Shown: positions 55,017 through 62,978 of the stretch, one piece after another
Layout of the letters: the number at the start of each line of letters is the position of its first letter
Numbering within the stretch: the first letter of the stretch is position 1
NCBI RefSeq assembly: GCF_901875555.1
Contig: NZ_CABFMD010000022.1
Span: 1-64,000 of the forward strand
DNA length: 64,000 nucleotides
Direction of reading: 5' to 3'
Source: Streptococcus parasanguinis
GTDB taxonomy: Bacteria; Bacillota; Bacilli; Lactobacillales; Streptococcaceae
Made by a program: the position numbers and the translations under genes
The notes under the pieces: generated by a model
Told to the model about the DNA's origin: nothing
Seen by the model: the letters and a program-made list of their open reading frames with translations, nothing else
Database searches by the model: none

Positions 55017-56235
55017 ATTTGCTAGACAAAAGGACGGTGCCGAAACCGAGAATGGCAAACATTCCCCAGGCAATAGGAAGGCTCCAGATAGCGAGACCAG
55101 AGAAGAGGGCTGTTCCAAGTGGCATAGCAAAGCTGACCATCAGTCCCAAAAAGCTAGAGGTAGAGGCTAATTTTTCAGCTGGCAATTTGCTCATTAAAAG
55201 ACTGGAAACTTTTGGATTGATTTTTGCAACAAGATAACCGAGGAAAGTGACAAGTAGAAGGCAAAGGATATCCCAGCGAACCAACATATTTGTGAGCCCA
55301 AGCATGGTTAGGCCACCTGCAATCCACAGTAGGATATGATGGAGCGATTGCTTGGAAAAATAGTCATGGGGTGTCAGGCTAGCCCAGACCATACTCAGGA
55401 TAGTGACAACTTCAAGGACGAGGAGGGACTGGCTATAACTGAAGTGAAAGAAGGGATGATGGAGAAATTGAAGATTGTAAATCCCAGAAATGGATCCGCC
55501 CAAAGCATTGATGAAAACTAAGGATAGGAGAATTCTTCCAAAGTTGTGAACCTCTTCATCTGCAAAAATAGTGGTAACATTGCGATACATGTCTCGACAT
55601 TCTTGAAGGAAAGAAACTTTCTGACGAGCATCCACTTGAATCGGTTCGTGGGTCAGTTGACTGCGTCGGATGAAAAGACAAGTGGAAGACAGAAGAAATG
55701 CCAGGGCATTGATCGAAGCCACAAGTGCAAAATTTTGGTGACTGATAGCTAAAAGCCAGACTCCCAACGCTTGACCTGAAATAGAACAAACCATACTAAG
55801 CAGTTGATTGAAGGAATAGGCTTCCATCAGATCCTCACTAGGGATGTTCTTCTGCATAATGGGAAGTTGCAGCCCTCCACGGTAATCACTTAAACTATCT
55901 GACACAATATTCAAGAAGCAAACGATCGAAAAGGCCAAGTAACCCGGAATCTTGTTCATCAGTGCAATGATGACGAAAAGGATAGCTTGCAGAAAGCCCA
56001 TTCGGATCAGCCAGTCAGCTTTTTTAGCGGTGTGATCGGCCTTCATTCCAATGAAAATGGTGAAAAGACTTGGGATAAAAACAATGAGATTGGCGATCCC
56101 AACTGCCAGACTAGGGTGAGGCATGCTAGCCGCAAAGACCACAAAGACTAGGTTGTAAATCGCAGCACCAAGGGTATTCAAAAAACGTGAAAGACTCAGT
56201 AAAGCAAAGATGTGATTGCGAAATAAGAGTTTCAT
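55015..56235 (-). CDS. MFS transporter (module 2)
   Basis: This 406-residue, 12-helix major-facilitator protein is homologous to the MFS protein at 43742-44977. Matching segments include FLNTLGAAIYNLVFVVF, WLIRMGFLQAILFVIIAL, FSIVCFLNIVSDSLSDYRGG and EAYSFNQLLSMVCSISGQALG. It overlaps the upstream small-protein gene by 4 bases and follows the same order, rgg, small protein, MFS. Base composition is like the rest of the window, unlike module 1. The substrate is unknown. Confidence 0.85.
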   Translation of the reverse strand: MKLLFRNHIFALLSLSRFLNTLGAAIYNLVFVVFAASMPHPSLAVGIANLIVFIPSLFTIFIGMKADHTAKKADWLIRMGFLQAILFVIIALMNKIPGYLAFSIVCFLNIVSDSLSDYRGGLQLPIMQKNIPSEDLMEAYSFNQLLSMVCSISGQALGVWLLAISHQNFALVASINALAFLLSSTCLFIRRSQLTHEPIQVDARQKVSFLQECRDMYRNVTTIFADEEVHNFGRILLSLVFINALGGSISGIYNLQFLHHPFFHFSYSQSLLVLEVVTILSMVWASLTPHDYFSKQSLHHILLWIAGGLTMLGLTNMLVRWDILCLLLVTFLGYLVAKINPKVSSLLMSKLPAEKLASTSSFLGLMVSFAMPLGTALFSGLAIWSLPIAWGMFAILGFGTVLLSSK

Positions 56236-56408
56236 AAGCTTTTCTCCTTCTGTTTAGCAGAAACAATAACTTCTCTTAAACGGTGCACCACCTGCTTGAG
56301 AAGAAACAGTTTCTCTTCTTCCGTCAGTTCTAATTTTTCCTCTTTAACATAAAAACTAGTCTGTTTAAGGAAATAATGAAGGAGACGATTCTTTAGTCTG
56401 GTTATCAT
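56232..56408 (-). CDS. Small protein of the Rgg/MFS module 2
   Basis: This 58-residue, highly charged helical protein starts MITRLKNRLLHYFLKQTSFYVKEEK when read in pieces. ATG 56408 is chosen for AAAGAGGT upstream; an earlier ATG at 56459 has no binding site. The SFY..E.K.EL core and C-terminal R.REVI match the 45-residue small protein of module 1. It overlaps the MFS gene by 4 bases. It lacks a signal peptide, so it is not an obvious secreted pheromone. Function is unknown. Confidence 0.65.
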   Translation of the reverse strand: MITRLKNRLLHYFLKQTSFYVKEEKLELTEEEKLFLLKQVVHRLREVIVSAKQKEKSL

Positions 56409-56489
56409 GCGGGGACCTCTTTCTTTTTTTGATGATCCTATTGTAACCCCTAAAAGCAAGAAAATTTATATGTTGCATATTTTCAACGA

Positions 56490-56669
56490 AAAGAGAGTGG
56501 GACAGAAATCGGTCATTCGTTAGAATTCGATTTCGTCGTCCCACCTCCGCACAGTTGAGTAGGGCTGTAAAAGCTGATGAAATCAGCGTAGTAGAGCCCA
56601 CTCAACCACTGCGTCTTGCCCAATAATCCAAAAAACAAGAAGAGGCTATGACTTTTGTCCCAGCCTCTT
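56490..56669 (+). repeat. Repeat family A, copy 4
   Basis: Forward orientation and full length, with all three hairpins. It lies between the small-protein gene and rgg of module 2 and directly adjoins repeat B copy 4, forming the inverted version of the 16832-17177 composite. Confidence 0.88.
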
Positions 56670-56670
56670 C

Positions 56671-56850
56671 AGATTGAAAACAAAGTTATCTTAAAAACTT
56701 TCCTAGGGTGAGTACGGACGTCAGCGAACTTCTTAGAAGTTCCATGACTTAGTTTTGAACCCAAAGTTTCAAAACTCCCGAGTACTTGAAACATCAATGT
56801 TTCAAGTACTTTTCTCACAGCGGAAAGTTTCAGTGTTTTCTTGATTCATT
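56671..56850 (-). repeat. Repeat family B, copy 4
   Basis: Reverse orientation. Terminal arms are AAACTTTCCTAGGGTGAG and CTCACAGCGGAAAGTTTC. Internal stems are AGTACTTGAAAC...GTTTCAAGTACT and TTTTGAACC...GTTTCAAAA, both with changed but still paired bases relative to copies 1-3. The short flanks GATTGAAA(A/C)CAAAGTTAT and ACTGAAAC are shared with copy 1. Confidence 0.88.
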
Positions 56851-56957
56851 TTAAAAATTGAAATTCATTGTTTTTCCTTTGCAGAATTCATTAAGTGATT
56901 CTACTTAAAAAATAGTTTGCTACATCCTAAACACTCATAGAATAAATCTGTGAGTTT

Positions 56958-57818
56958 TCAGGATTCCTTGATCAATTCTTGCATACCCTGTTTGTAGTAG
57001 TTGGCACTAACCTTGCAATCAAGGATGGATAGAACCTGAATGGCCTCCTCCATCTTTTCTAGACCAGTTTCTTTTTCTCCCTTTCGATAAAGAAGTTCCC
57101 CTTTGGCATAGAGATAAACCGTCCGAAGGTAGGCTTCGTTTTCAGAGTAAAAGTGGTCCTTGATCAGCTGATCAAAATAGGTTGCATCTTCAAATTCTTT
57201 TGAACTAATGGCCAGAAAAAAGCCATTGAGAAAAATAGAGTTGAGGGCAGGCAGAGAAGAGTCTAGGAGAAGCTTGAAGTCCTCCCGTTGGACCAATTCC
57301 TCTGTGTATTGTCGATAGAGCTGACTAGAGAAAAGAGGAGAAGTCAGTGAAAATAGGCTTAACTCAAAATTTCCCCAGACCATGACAGAGAAGAGGTAGT
57401 CATAGAGGAAATCTAGTTCCTCTTGGCTAGCGGCCAACTCTACCTCAGGATAGTTGCCAAGCATTTGGGCCTTGAGAATAATGCTGGCTAAGAAGTCTTC
57501 TTTTTTGTGATCTTTCTGATAGGCTAGCTGATAGCGTTGGTACAAGGCTTGATCATGTTCCAAGCTCATGTTTTCATAGTGCTCTTTCAACAAGTTGGGG
57601 ATAAAAGAGTGTTGGTCGATCCCTGCTAGATGAGAGAACTCACTTAGGCTGGTTTTGATCTGTTGAAGGGCATGAAAAAAACGTTGCGTCGTCAGGTCAT
57701 TTTCCCCTCTCTCAAATCGAGACAGCATGGAGCGTGAAAATTCTCCACCTGTAGCTTCTTCTAAAGAGATGTGACGACTTTCCCGTATTTGCCTAAAAAC
57801 AGCTCCTATATCTTTCAT
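56958..57818 (-). CDS. Rgg-family transcriptional regulator (module 2)
   Basis: This 286-residue Rgg regulator starts MKDIGAVFRQIRESRHISLE, with the helix-turn-helix continuing EATGGEFSRSMLSRFERGEN. The remainder is a helical repeat domain. It is homologous to the Rgg of module 1. GAGGAG precedes ATG 57818, and its start overlaps the stop of the DUF2200 gene, so the two share a transcript. Downstream, about 500 bases with repeats B and A separate it from the small-protein/MFS pair it probably controls. No short hydrophobic peptide gene is evident. Confidence 0.87.
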   Translation of the reverse strand: MKDIGAVFRQIRESRHISLEEATGGEFSRSMLSRFERGENDLTTQRFFHALQQIKTSLSEFSHLAGIDQHSFIPNLLKEHYENMSLEHDQALYQRYQLAYQKDHKKEDFLASIILKAQMLGNYPEVELAASQEELDFLYDYLFSVMVWGNFELSLFSLTSPLFSSQLYRQYTEELVQREDFKLLLDSSLPALNSIFLNGFFLAISSKEFEDATYFDQLIKDHFYSENEAYLRTVYLYAKGELLYRKGEKETGLEKMEEAIQVLSILDCKVSANYYKQGMQELIKES

Positions 57819-58183
57819 CTTTTCTCCTCTTTTAGCTGGTATTTTTCAACCAATTGCTCAACAGTTTTCCCCTTGCTTAACCAATCGACCAGACGATCTA
57901 ATCGACGAATTTCCTGCATCAAAGGATCCTGAATCGTTTCAATTTGAACGCCACAAACTTTCCCAGTAATCAGTGTTCGATTGGGGTGATAGGCGGGAGC
58001 TTGGCGAAAGAAATCTCCGTAGCTTCCGTCACGCTTTTTCCATTCTTGCAGTTCCTCCAGAGAATAGCCTGTTAATAGCGAGGTGATTTGGTCAAGGCTG
58101 GTCTCTTTTCCACCCTTTCGTAAGACTTTTTGGACTAAAGCTGTATATACAGTTGAAAATGATAAATTGTAAACTCTTGCCAT
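57815..58183 (-). CDS. DUF2200 family protein
   Basis: This 122-residue protein matches the DUF2200 pattern: YNLSFSTVYTALVQKVLRKG, ITSLLTGYSLEELQ, DFFRQAPAYHPNRTLITGKVCG and DPLMQEIRRLDRLVDWLSKGK. ATG 58183 is preferred over 58207, because a TATAAT lies directly before the latter and AAAGGAA precedes the former. Function is unknown. It heads the operon with the module 2 rgg. Confidence 0.85.
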   Translation of the reverse strand: MARVYNLSFSTVYTALVQKVLRKGGKETSLDQITSLLTGYSLEELQEWKKRDGSYGDFFRQAPAYHPNRTLITGKVCGVQIETIQDPLMQEIRRLDRLVDWLSKGKTVEQLVEKYQLKEEKR

Positions 58184-58296
58184 CGGATTTCCTTTATCTT
58201 TTTTCATGATTATAACAAATTTTTGAGGAGACTTCTTGGTTGAAGGGACAGCTTCATGATATACTAATAGTATCTAGAAGATTTGAGGACAAAAGA

Positions 58297-58836
58297 ATGA
58301 ACTTATACACACAAGAAATCCGTAAAAACCCTGAAGGACTAGCTTTTGATCAAGAGTTGGATTTGCTAAAGGAATTGCAAAAGCGTAATCCAGAAATTCT
58401 TGATTTAAAAGATGTCAAAGCGACAGGTCAAGTAACTTACGATACTGGTCTCTATGTCTTGGATTACCAATTGAACTATACCATCGTCCTTGCCTCTAGC
58501 CGGAGCATGGAACCTGTTGAGATCAACGAAAGCTATCCTGTGACAGAAGTGTTCGCTGAGGACGCACAGTCAGAGGCAGATATCGAAGCCTTAGAAGAGG
58601 ATTTGATCCTTCCTATTGAAGGAGGCAAGATTGACCTAAGTGAGAGTGTGGCGGATAATATCTTGCTCAATATTCCTCTTAAGGTCCTCACTCCAGAAGA
58701 AGAGGCTGGACACGGCTTTATCGAGGGCAATGATTGGAAAATCATGACAGAAGAAGAGTACCAAGAAGCTCAAGCGGTTAAGAAAGAAGAAAACAGTCCT
58801 TTTGCAGGTCTTCAAGGATTATTTGACGAAGAATAG
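58297..58836 (+). CDS. yceD: YceD / DUF177 family protein
   Basis: This 179-residue acidic protein belongs to the DUF177 family, linked in bacteria and plastids to 23S rRNA accumulation. It usually lies beside rpmF, but here the ribosomal protein gene is absent. TYDTGLYVLDYQLNYTIVLASSRSMEPV and the ESVADNILLNIPLKVL segment are the conserved parts (read in pieces). ATG 58297 follows GAGGAC; an in-frame ATG at 58240 is too far upstream of a -10-like TATACT at 58259. Confidence 0.85.
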   Translation: MNLYTQEIRKNPEGLAFDQELDLLKELQKRNPEILDLKDVKATGQVTYDTGLYVLDYQLNYTIVLASSRSMEPVEINESYPVTEVFAEDAQSEADIEALEEDLILPIEGGKIDLSESVADNILLNIPLKVLTPEEEAGHGFIEGNDWKIMTEEEYQEAQAVKKEENSPFAGLQGLFDEE

Positions 58837-58884
58837 GCTAGGGATGACATATTAAAAATCTAAACATAAATACAGATCTTTTCT

Positions 58885-58912
58885 TTGAGGAAAGACCTTC
58901 TTTTGGTATACT
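58885..58912 (+). promoter_or_regulatory. Promoter of the flotillin gene
   Basis: TTGAGG (58885-58890), a 16-base spacer, TGG just before TATACT (58907-58912). A small hairpin (AGAGG...CCTCT) lies in the leader before AAAGGAG. Confidence 0.55.
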
Positions 58913-58959
58913 AGGATTTATAAACAACAGAGGGGAGACCTCTGAAAAAGGAGAAAAGT

Positions 58960-60438
58960 ATGGATACATTATTTATTCCAGGTTGGTTGATTACTTTTGT
59001 AATCGTAGCCATTCTTGTATTGATCTTGTTGGTCAAAGGGTATGTCAACGCTAAACCAAACGAAGTTGTTGTTATTACAGGTCTTCGGAAGCAACGCCAC
59101 TTACGCGGGAAAGCTGGTTTTATGATTCCCTTTGTCGAACAACGCTCTTATCTTGATATTGAGCAATTCTCGACAGATGTTCGGACATCTGAAGCAGTCC
59201 CAACACTGGACTTCATTAACGTCCGTGCCGATGCAGCTGTTAAATTAAAAATCGGTACAACCGATGAGATGATTGCCCGTGCTGCAGAGAACTTCTTGAA
59301 CTGGAATACAACGGATATTTCCAACTCTGTTCAAGATGTCTTGGAAGGGAACTTGCGGGAAGTAATCGGTCAGATGGAGCTCCGTAAGATGGTCAATGAC
59401 CGTCAAGAGTTTGCCTCAAAGGTGCAAGACAACGTAGCGCCAGACTTGGCTAAAATGGGGCTTGAAGTCATCGCCTTTACGGTCCAATCCTTCTCTGATG
59501 AAGGGGGAGTCATCGACAACCTCGGGATTGAAAATGTTGAAACCATTAAGAAAGATGCCTTGATTGCCAAAGCTAAAGCAGAACGCGAACGCAAGGAAGT
59601 CGAAGCAGAACAAGACAAATTGGCCAACGACAAACGTGTTGCAGCCGATCTTGAAATTGCGCAAAAACAAAACGAATTAAAACTTAAACAAGCAGCTCTC
59701 AAGCAAGAAGCAGATATTGCCCAAGCAAAAGCAGATGCTGCGAAAGGGATTGAGGCAGAAGTGCAACGTCGTGAACAAGAGCGCGTGGCAGCTGAAGCCA
59801 ATATCATGAAACAAGAAAAAGAAGCGGAAGTCAAAGAGCGCGAAGTTAAGGTTCGTGAACAAGAATTGGATGCCAACATCCGTAAGCAAGCCGAAGCTGA
59901 AAAGTATGCTCGTCAACAAGCTGCAGAAGCAGAATTGATCGAACGCCAGCGTAAGGCGGAAGCAGAACTCTTCGAAACACAAAAAGAAGCCGAAGCTCGG
60001 AAGGCTCAAGCCGAAGCTGAGAAATTTGCTCAATTGCAAGAGGCCGAAGCCATCGAAGCCAAAGGTCGTGCAGAAGCAGAAGCCATTCGCTTGAAACTAG
60101 AAGCCGAAGCCAAAGGTTTGGACCAAAAGGCCGAAGCGATGAAGAAAATGCAAGAAGCTGCCATTACTGAAATGGTCGTTGATAAGTTGCCTGAAATTGC
60201 GCGTGCTGTCGCTGAACCATTAACCAAGGTGGATAAGATCACGATGTACGGGGAAGGCAATGCTTCTAAGATGGTGGGCGATATTATGCAAAGTATCGAC
60301 CAAGTCTCTCAAGGAGCTGGATTTGATATTCGTCAATTGCTAGCAGGAGCTCTTGGGGTCAATATGACGGTCAATAAACTCAAAGAAGGAGAACAACCGG
60401 TCATTGAAGCAGAGGAGTTGGCTTCTAAAGAAGATTAA
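58960..60438 (+). CDS. floT: Flotillin-like SPFH protein
   Basis: This 492-residue membrane scaffold protein organises lipid microdomains. One N-terminal hairpin/membrane helix (LITFVIVAILVLILLVKGYV) is followed by an SPFH/band-7 domain (about 30-200). A long alanine/glutamate-rich coiled coil (about 205-400, many EAEA repeats) and a C-terminal oligomerisation region (MVGDIMQSIDQVSQGAGFDI) complete it. It lacks a neighbouring NfeD gene, which accompanies some flotillins. ATG 58960 follows AAAGGAG. It is monocistronic, with a terminator after it. Confidence 0.9.
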   Translation: MDTLFIPGWLITFVIVAILVLILLVKGYVNAKPNEVVVITGLRKQRHLRGKAGFMIPFVEQRSYLDIEQFSTDVRTSEAVPTLDFINVRADAAVKLKIGTTDEMIARAAENFLNWNTTDISNSVQDVLEGNLREVIGQMELRKMVNDRQEFASKVQDNVAPDLAKMGLEVIAFTVQSFSDEGGVIDNLGIENVETIKKDALIAKAKAERERKEVEAEQDKLANDKRVAADLEIAQKQNELKLKQAALKQEADIAQAKADAAKGIEAEVQRREQERVAAEANIMKQEKEAEVKEREVKVREQELDANIRKQAEAEKYARQQAAEAELIERQRKAEAELFETQKEAEARKAQAEAEKFAQLQEAEAIEAKGRAEAEAIRLKLEAEAKGLDQKAEAMKKMQEAAITEMVVDKLPEIARAVAEPLTKVDKITMYGEGNASKMVGDIMQSIDQVSQGAGFDIRQLLAGALGVNMTVNKLKEGEQPVIEAEELASKED

Positions 60439-60454
60439 TGTCATTCTTAAGAGA

Positions 60455-60490
60455 GTGTCTGAGAACTGTTTCTCGGGCACTTTTGTTTTT
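60455..60490 (+). terminator. Terminator after the flotillin gene
   Basis: GTGTCTGAGA pairs with TCTCGGGCAC (two G-T pairs), followed by a T-rich tail. Confidence 0.8.
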
Positions 60491-60607
60491 AAGATCAAAT
60501 GATTTGCAGGAACTTCTCCTTCTTGGAGAAGGCGGGAAGCCATTTTCTGCTTTCTTTTGAGGAGGAAAAATGGTAAAATAAGGGCAAACTATAAAGAGGA
60601 GTGTCAC

Positions 60608-62032
60608 ATGACAAAAGCTAACTTTGGTGTTGTTGGTATGGCCGTAATGGGTCGTAACCTTGCCCTTAATATTGAATCTCGTGGCTATACAGTTGCCATT
60701 TTTAACCGTAGTAAAGAAAAAACAGAAGACGTTATTGCTTGCCATCCAGATAAAAACTTCGTGCCAAGCTATGATATCGAAAGCTTCGTAAACTCTATTG
60801 AAAAACCACGTCGGATCATGCTTATGGTTCAAGCTGGACCGGGTACAGATGCGACCATCCAAGCCCTTCTTCCACACTTGGATAAAGGGGACATCTTGAT
60901 CGACGGAGGAAATACTTTCTACAAAGATACTATCCGTCGTAATGAAGAATTGGCGAACTCAGGGATCAACTTCATCGGTACTGGTGTCTCTGGTGGGGAA
61001 AAAGGTGCCCTTGAAGGACCATCTATCATGCCGGGTGGACAAAAAGAAGCTTATGACTTGGTAGCGGATGTTCTTGAAGAAATCTCAGCTAAAGCACCAG
61101 AAGATGGCAAACCATGTGTGACTTACATCGGTCCTGATGGAGCTGGTCACTATGTGAAAATGGTCCACAACGGGATTGAGTATGGTGATATGCAATTGAT
61201 TGCTGAAAGCTATGATTTAATGCAACACTTACTTGGTCTTTCTGCAGAAGACATGGCTGAAATCTTCACTGAGTGGAACAAGGGTGAATTGGACAGCTAC
61301 TTGATCCAAATAACAGCAGATATCTTGAAACGTAAAGACGACGAAGGCCAAGATGGACCCATTGTAGACTACATCTTAGACGCTGCAGGTAACAAAGGAA
61401 CGGGTAAATGGACGAGCCAATCAGCTCTTGATCTTGGTGTGCCATTGTCACTGATTACAGAGTCTGTATTTGCTCGTTATATTTCTGCCTACAAAGAAGA
61501 ACGCGTTCACGCTAGCAAGGTGCTTCCAAAACCAGCTACCTTCAAATTTGAAGGCGACAAGGCTGAGTTGATTGAAAAGATTCGTCAAGCTCTTTACTTC
61601 TCAAAAATTATTTCTTACGCACAAGGTTTTGCACAATTGCGTGTTGCTTCTAAAGAAAACAACTGGAACTTGCCATTTGCGGACATCGCATCTATCTGGC
61701 GCGACGGATGTATCATCCGTTCTCGTTTCTTGCAAAAGATCACAGATGCCTATAACCGTGATGCAGATCTTGCTAACCTTCTATTGGATGAGTACTTCTT
61801 GGATGTTACTGCTAAGTACCAACAATCAGTTCGTGAGATCGTTGCTCTTGCTGTTCAAGCTGGCGTACCTGTACCAACCTTCTCAGCAGCCATCACATAC
61901 TTTGATAGCTACCGCTCAGCGGATCTTCCAGCAAACTTGATTCAAGCACAACGTGACTACTTTGGGGCTCATACATACAAACGTAAAGACAAAGAAGGTA
62001 CCTTCCACTATTCTTGGTACGACGAAAAATAA
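60608..62032 (+). CDS. gnd: 6-phosphogluconate dehydrogenase, decarboxylating
   Basis: Gnd carries out the second NADPH-producing step of the oxidative pentose phosphate pathway, giving ribulose-5-phosphate and CO2. The 474-residue protein has the cofactor motif [39 protein letters not shown] and the active-site segment [17 protein letters not shown] 60608 follows AGAGGAG; an earlier in-frame ATG at 60557 lacks a binding site. ritR follows 9 bases after the stop, the pneumococcal arrangement. Confidence 0.98.
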   Translation: MTKANFGVVGMAVMGRNLALNIESRGYTVAIFNRSKEKTEDVIACHPDKNFVPSYDIESFVNSIEKPRRIMLMVQAGPGTDATIQALLPHLDKGDILIDGGNTFYKDTIRRNEELANSGINFIGTGVSGGEKGALEGPSIMPGGQKEAYDLVADVLEEISAKAPEDGKPCVTYIGPDGAGHYVKMVHNGIEYGDMQLIAESYDLMQHLLGLSAEDMAEIFTEWNKGELDSYLIQITADILKRKDDEGQDGPIVDYILDAAGNKGTGKWTSQSALDLGVPLSLITESVFARYISAYKEERVHASKVLPKPATFKFEGDKAELIEKIRQALYFSKIISYAQGFAQLRVASKENNWNLPFADIASIWRDGCIIRSRFLQKITDAYNRDADLANLLLDEYFLDVTAKYQQSVREIVALAVQAGVPVPTFSAAITYFDSYRSADLPANLIQAQRDYFGAHTYKRKDKEGTFHYSWYDEK

Positions 62033-62041
62033 TCTTGCTCT

Positions 62042-62740
62042 ATGGTCAAACGAGTTCTACTAGTAGAAAATGAGAAGCAAATCGCTCGCTTCATTGATTT
62101 GGAACTTCAAAAAGAAGGGTATCAAGTTGATGTTGTCGAGGATGGAAAAGCGGGTCTGGCCTTGATTGCTGCGACTAAATATGATCTGATCTTGTTTAAT
62201 TACGATCTGTCAGATATGTCTGGTGAAACATTCGCAGAGGAAATCAGTCAGATCCGCCCAGCTTCTGTTTTGATTGTATTGGATAGCCGCGAAAAAATTG
62301 CTGAGCACAAAGAGAGTATTCAGCGCTTTGCCGTTTCCTATATGGTCAAACCCTTTATTATCAGCGATTTGGTCGATAAGATCACAGCCATTTTTAGAGG
62401 ACGTGATTATATTGACCAACATTGTAGCCAGATGAAAATCCCAACTGCTTACCGCAATTTGCGCATTGATGTGGAACACCATACCGTCTATCGTGGGAAG
62501 GACATGATTAGTTTGACCCGCAGGGAATATGACCTCCTAGCGACTCTGATGGGAAGCAAGGGAGTGGTGACACGAGATCAGTTGTTGGAGAGTGTCTGGA
62601 AGTACGAGAGTACGGGTGAGACCAATATTGTCGACGTCTATATCCGTTATCTTCGTGGGAAAATTGATCTACCCGGTCAAAAAAGCTATATAAAGACTGT
62701 TCGTGGGATTGGCTATGCCATGCAAGATGCATTAGAATAA
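62042..62740 (+). CDS. ritR: Orphan redox response regulator RitR
   Basis: RitR represses iron uptake and links it to oxidative stress. The 232-residue OmpR-type regulator has the expected departures from a normal receiver: the phospho-acceptor Asp is replaced by Asn (N53 in ILFNYDL), and a single cysteine lies in the linker at position 128 (QHCSQM), the position known as the redox switch in pneumococcal RitR. The winged helix has SLTRREYDLLATLMGS and IVDVYIRYLRGKID. No histidine kinase is adjacent. It is 9 bases from gnd and co-transcribed with it. Confidence 0.94.
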   Translation: MVKRVLLVENEKQIARFIDLELQKEGYQVDVVEDGKAGLALIAATKYDLILFNYDLSDMSGETFAEEISQIRPASVLIVLDSREKIAEHKESIQRFAVSYMVKPFIISDLVDKITAIFRGRDYIDQHCSQMKIPTAYRNLRIDVEHHTVYRGKDMISLTRREYDLLATLMGSKGVVTRDQLLESVWKYESTGETNIVDVYIRYLRGKIDLPGQKSYIKTVRGIGYAMQDALE

Positions 62741-62776
62741 AAACATTCGAACCCTTAGAGGGTTCGAATGTTTTTA
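62740..62776 (+). terminator. Terminator after ritR
   Basis: AAAAACATTCGAACCC pairs perfectly with GGGTTCGAATGTTTTT. Confidence 0.95.
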
Positions 62777-62784
62777 TGTCTCAA

Positions 62785-62799
62785 GGGAAACGTTTGCGT
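62785..62799 (-). promoter_or_regulatory. cre-like site 1
   Basis: Read on the minus strand, ACGCAAACGTTTCCC fits the CcpA-binding cre consensus WTGNAANCGNWNNCW with two mismatches. It lies about 86 bases upstream of the PTS promoter -35 box. Confidence 0.55.
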
Positions 62800-62884
62800 T
62801 AGGAAAGAATAGGTTTTAAAAAGGATTTAGCCTAAAAAAGAGTAAAAAAAAAGATAAAATTTGGAGAAAAAATGAATGTAAGGC

Positions 62885-62912
62885 TTTACAAAAATTTAAA
62901 ATATGGTATACT
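62885..62912 (+). promoter_or_regulatory. Promoter of the PTS permease gene
   Basis: TTTACA (62885-62890), a 16-base spacer and TATACT (62907-62912) preceded by TGG, close to an extended -10. Confidence 0.65.
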
Positions 62913-62925
62913 AGAAACAAATTAA

Positions 62926-62940
62926 GCGCAAACGTTTTCT
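62926..62940 (+). promoter_or_regulatory. cre-like site 2, just downstream of the PTS promoter
   Basis: GCGCAAACGTTTTCT matches the cre consensus except for its first two positions. It begins 14 bases after the -10 box, so CcpA bound here would block the RNA polymerase. Confidence 0.7.
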
Positions 62941-62978
62941 CAAAAACAAAGCCTTAAGCAATATAAGGAGGTTGAATG

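Noticed and set aside
56365..56601. Minus-strand open frame of 78 codons, similar to one at 17063-17425 (plus strand)
   Set aside because: The shared peptide comes from translating repeat A in both places; the second frame is antisense to the universal stress protein gene.
56834..56957. Possible pheromone gene downstream of the module 2 rgg
   Set aside because: The only frame with a binding site (AAAGGA then ATG) encodes five residues before a stop.
59403..59879. Minus-strand Ser/Cys/Ala-rich frame of 158 codons
   Set aside because: It is the antisense of the flotillin alanine/glutamate-rich coiled coil, which produces long spurious frames.
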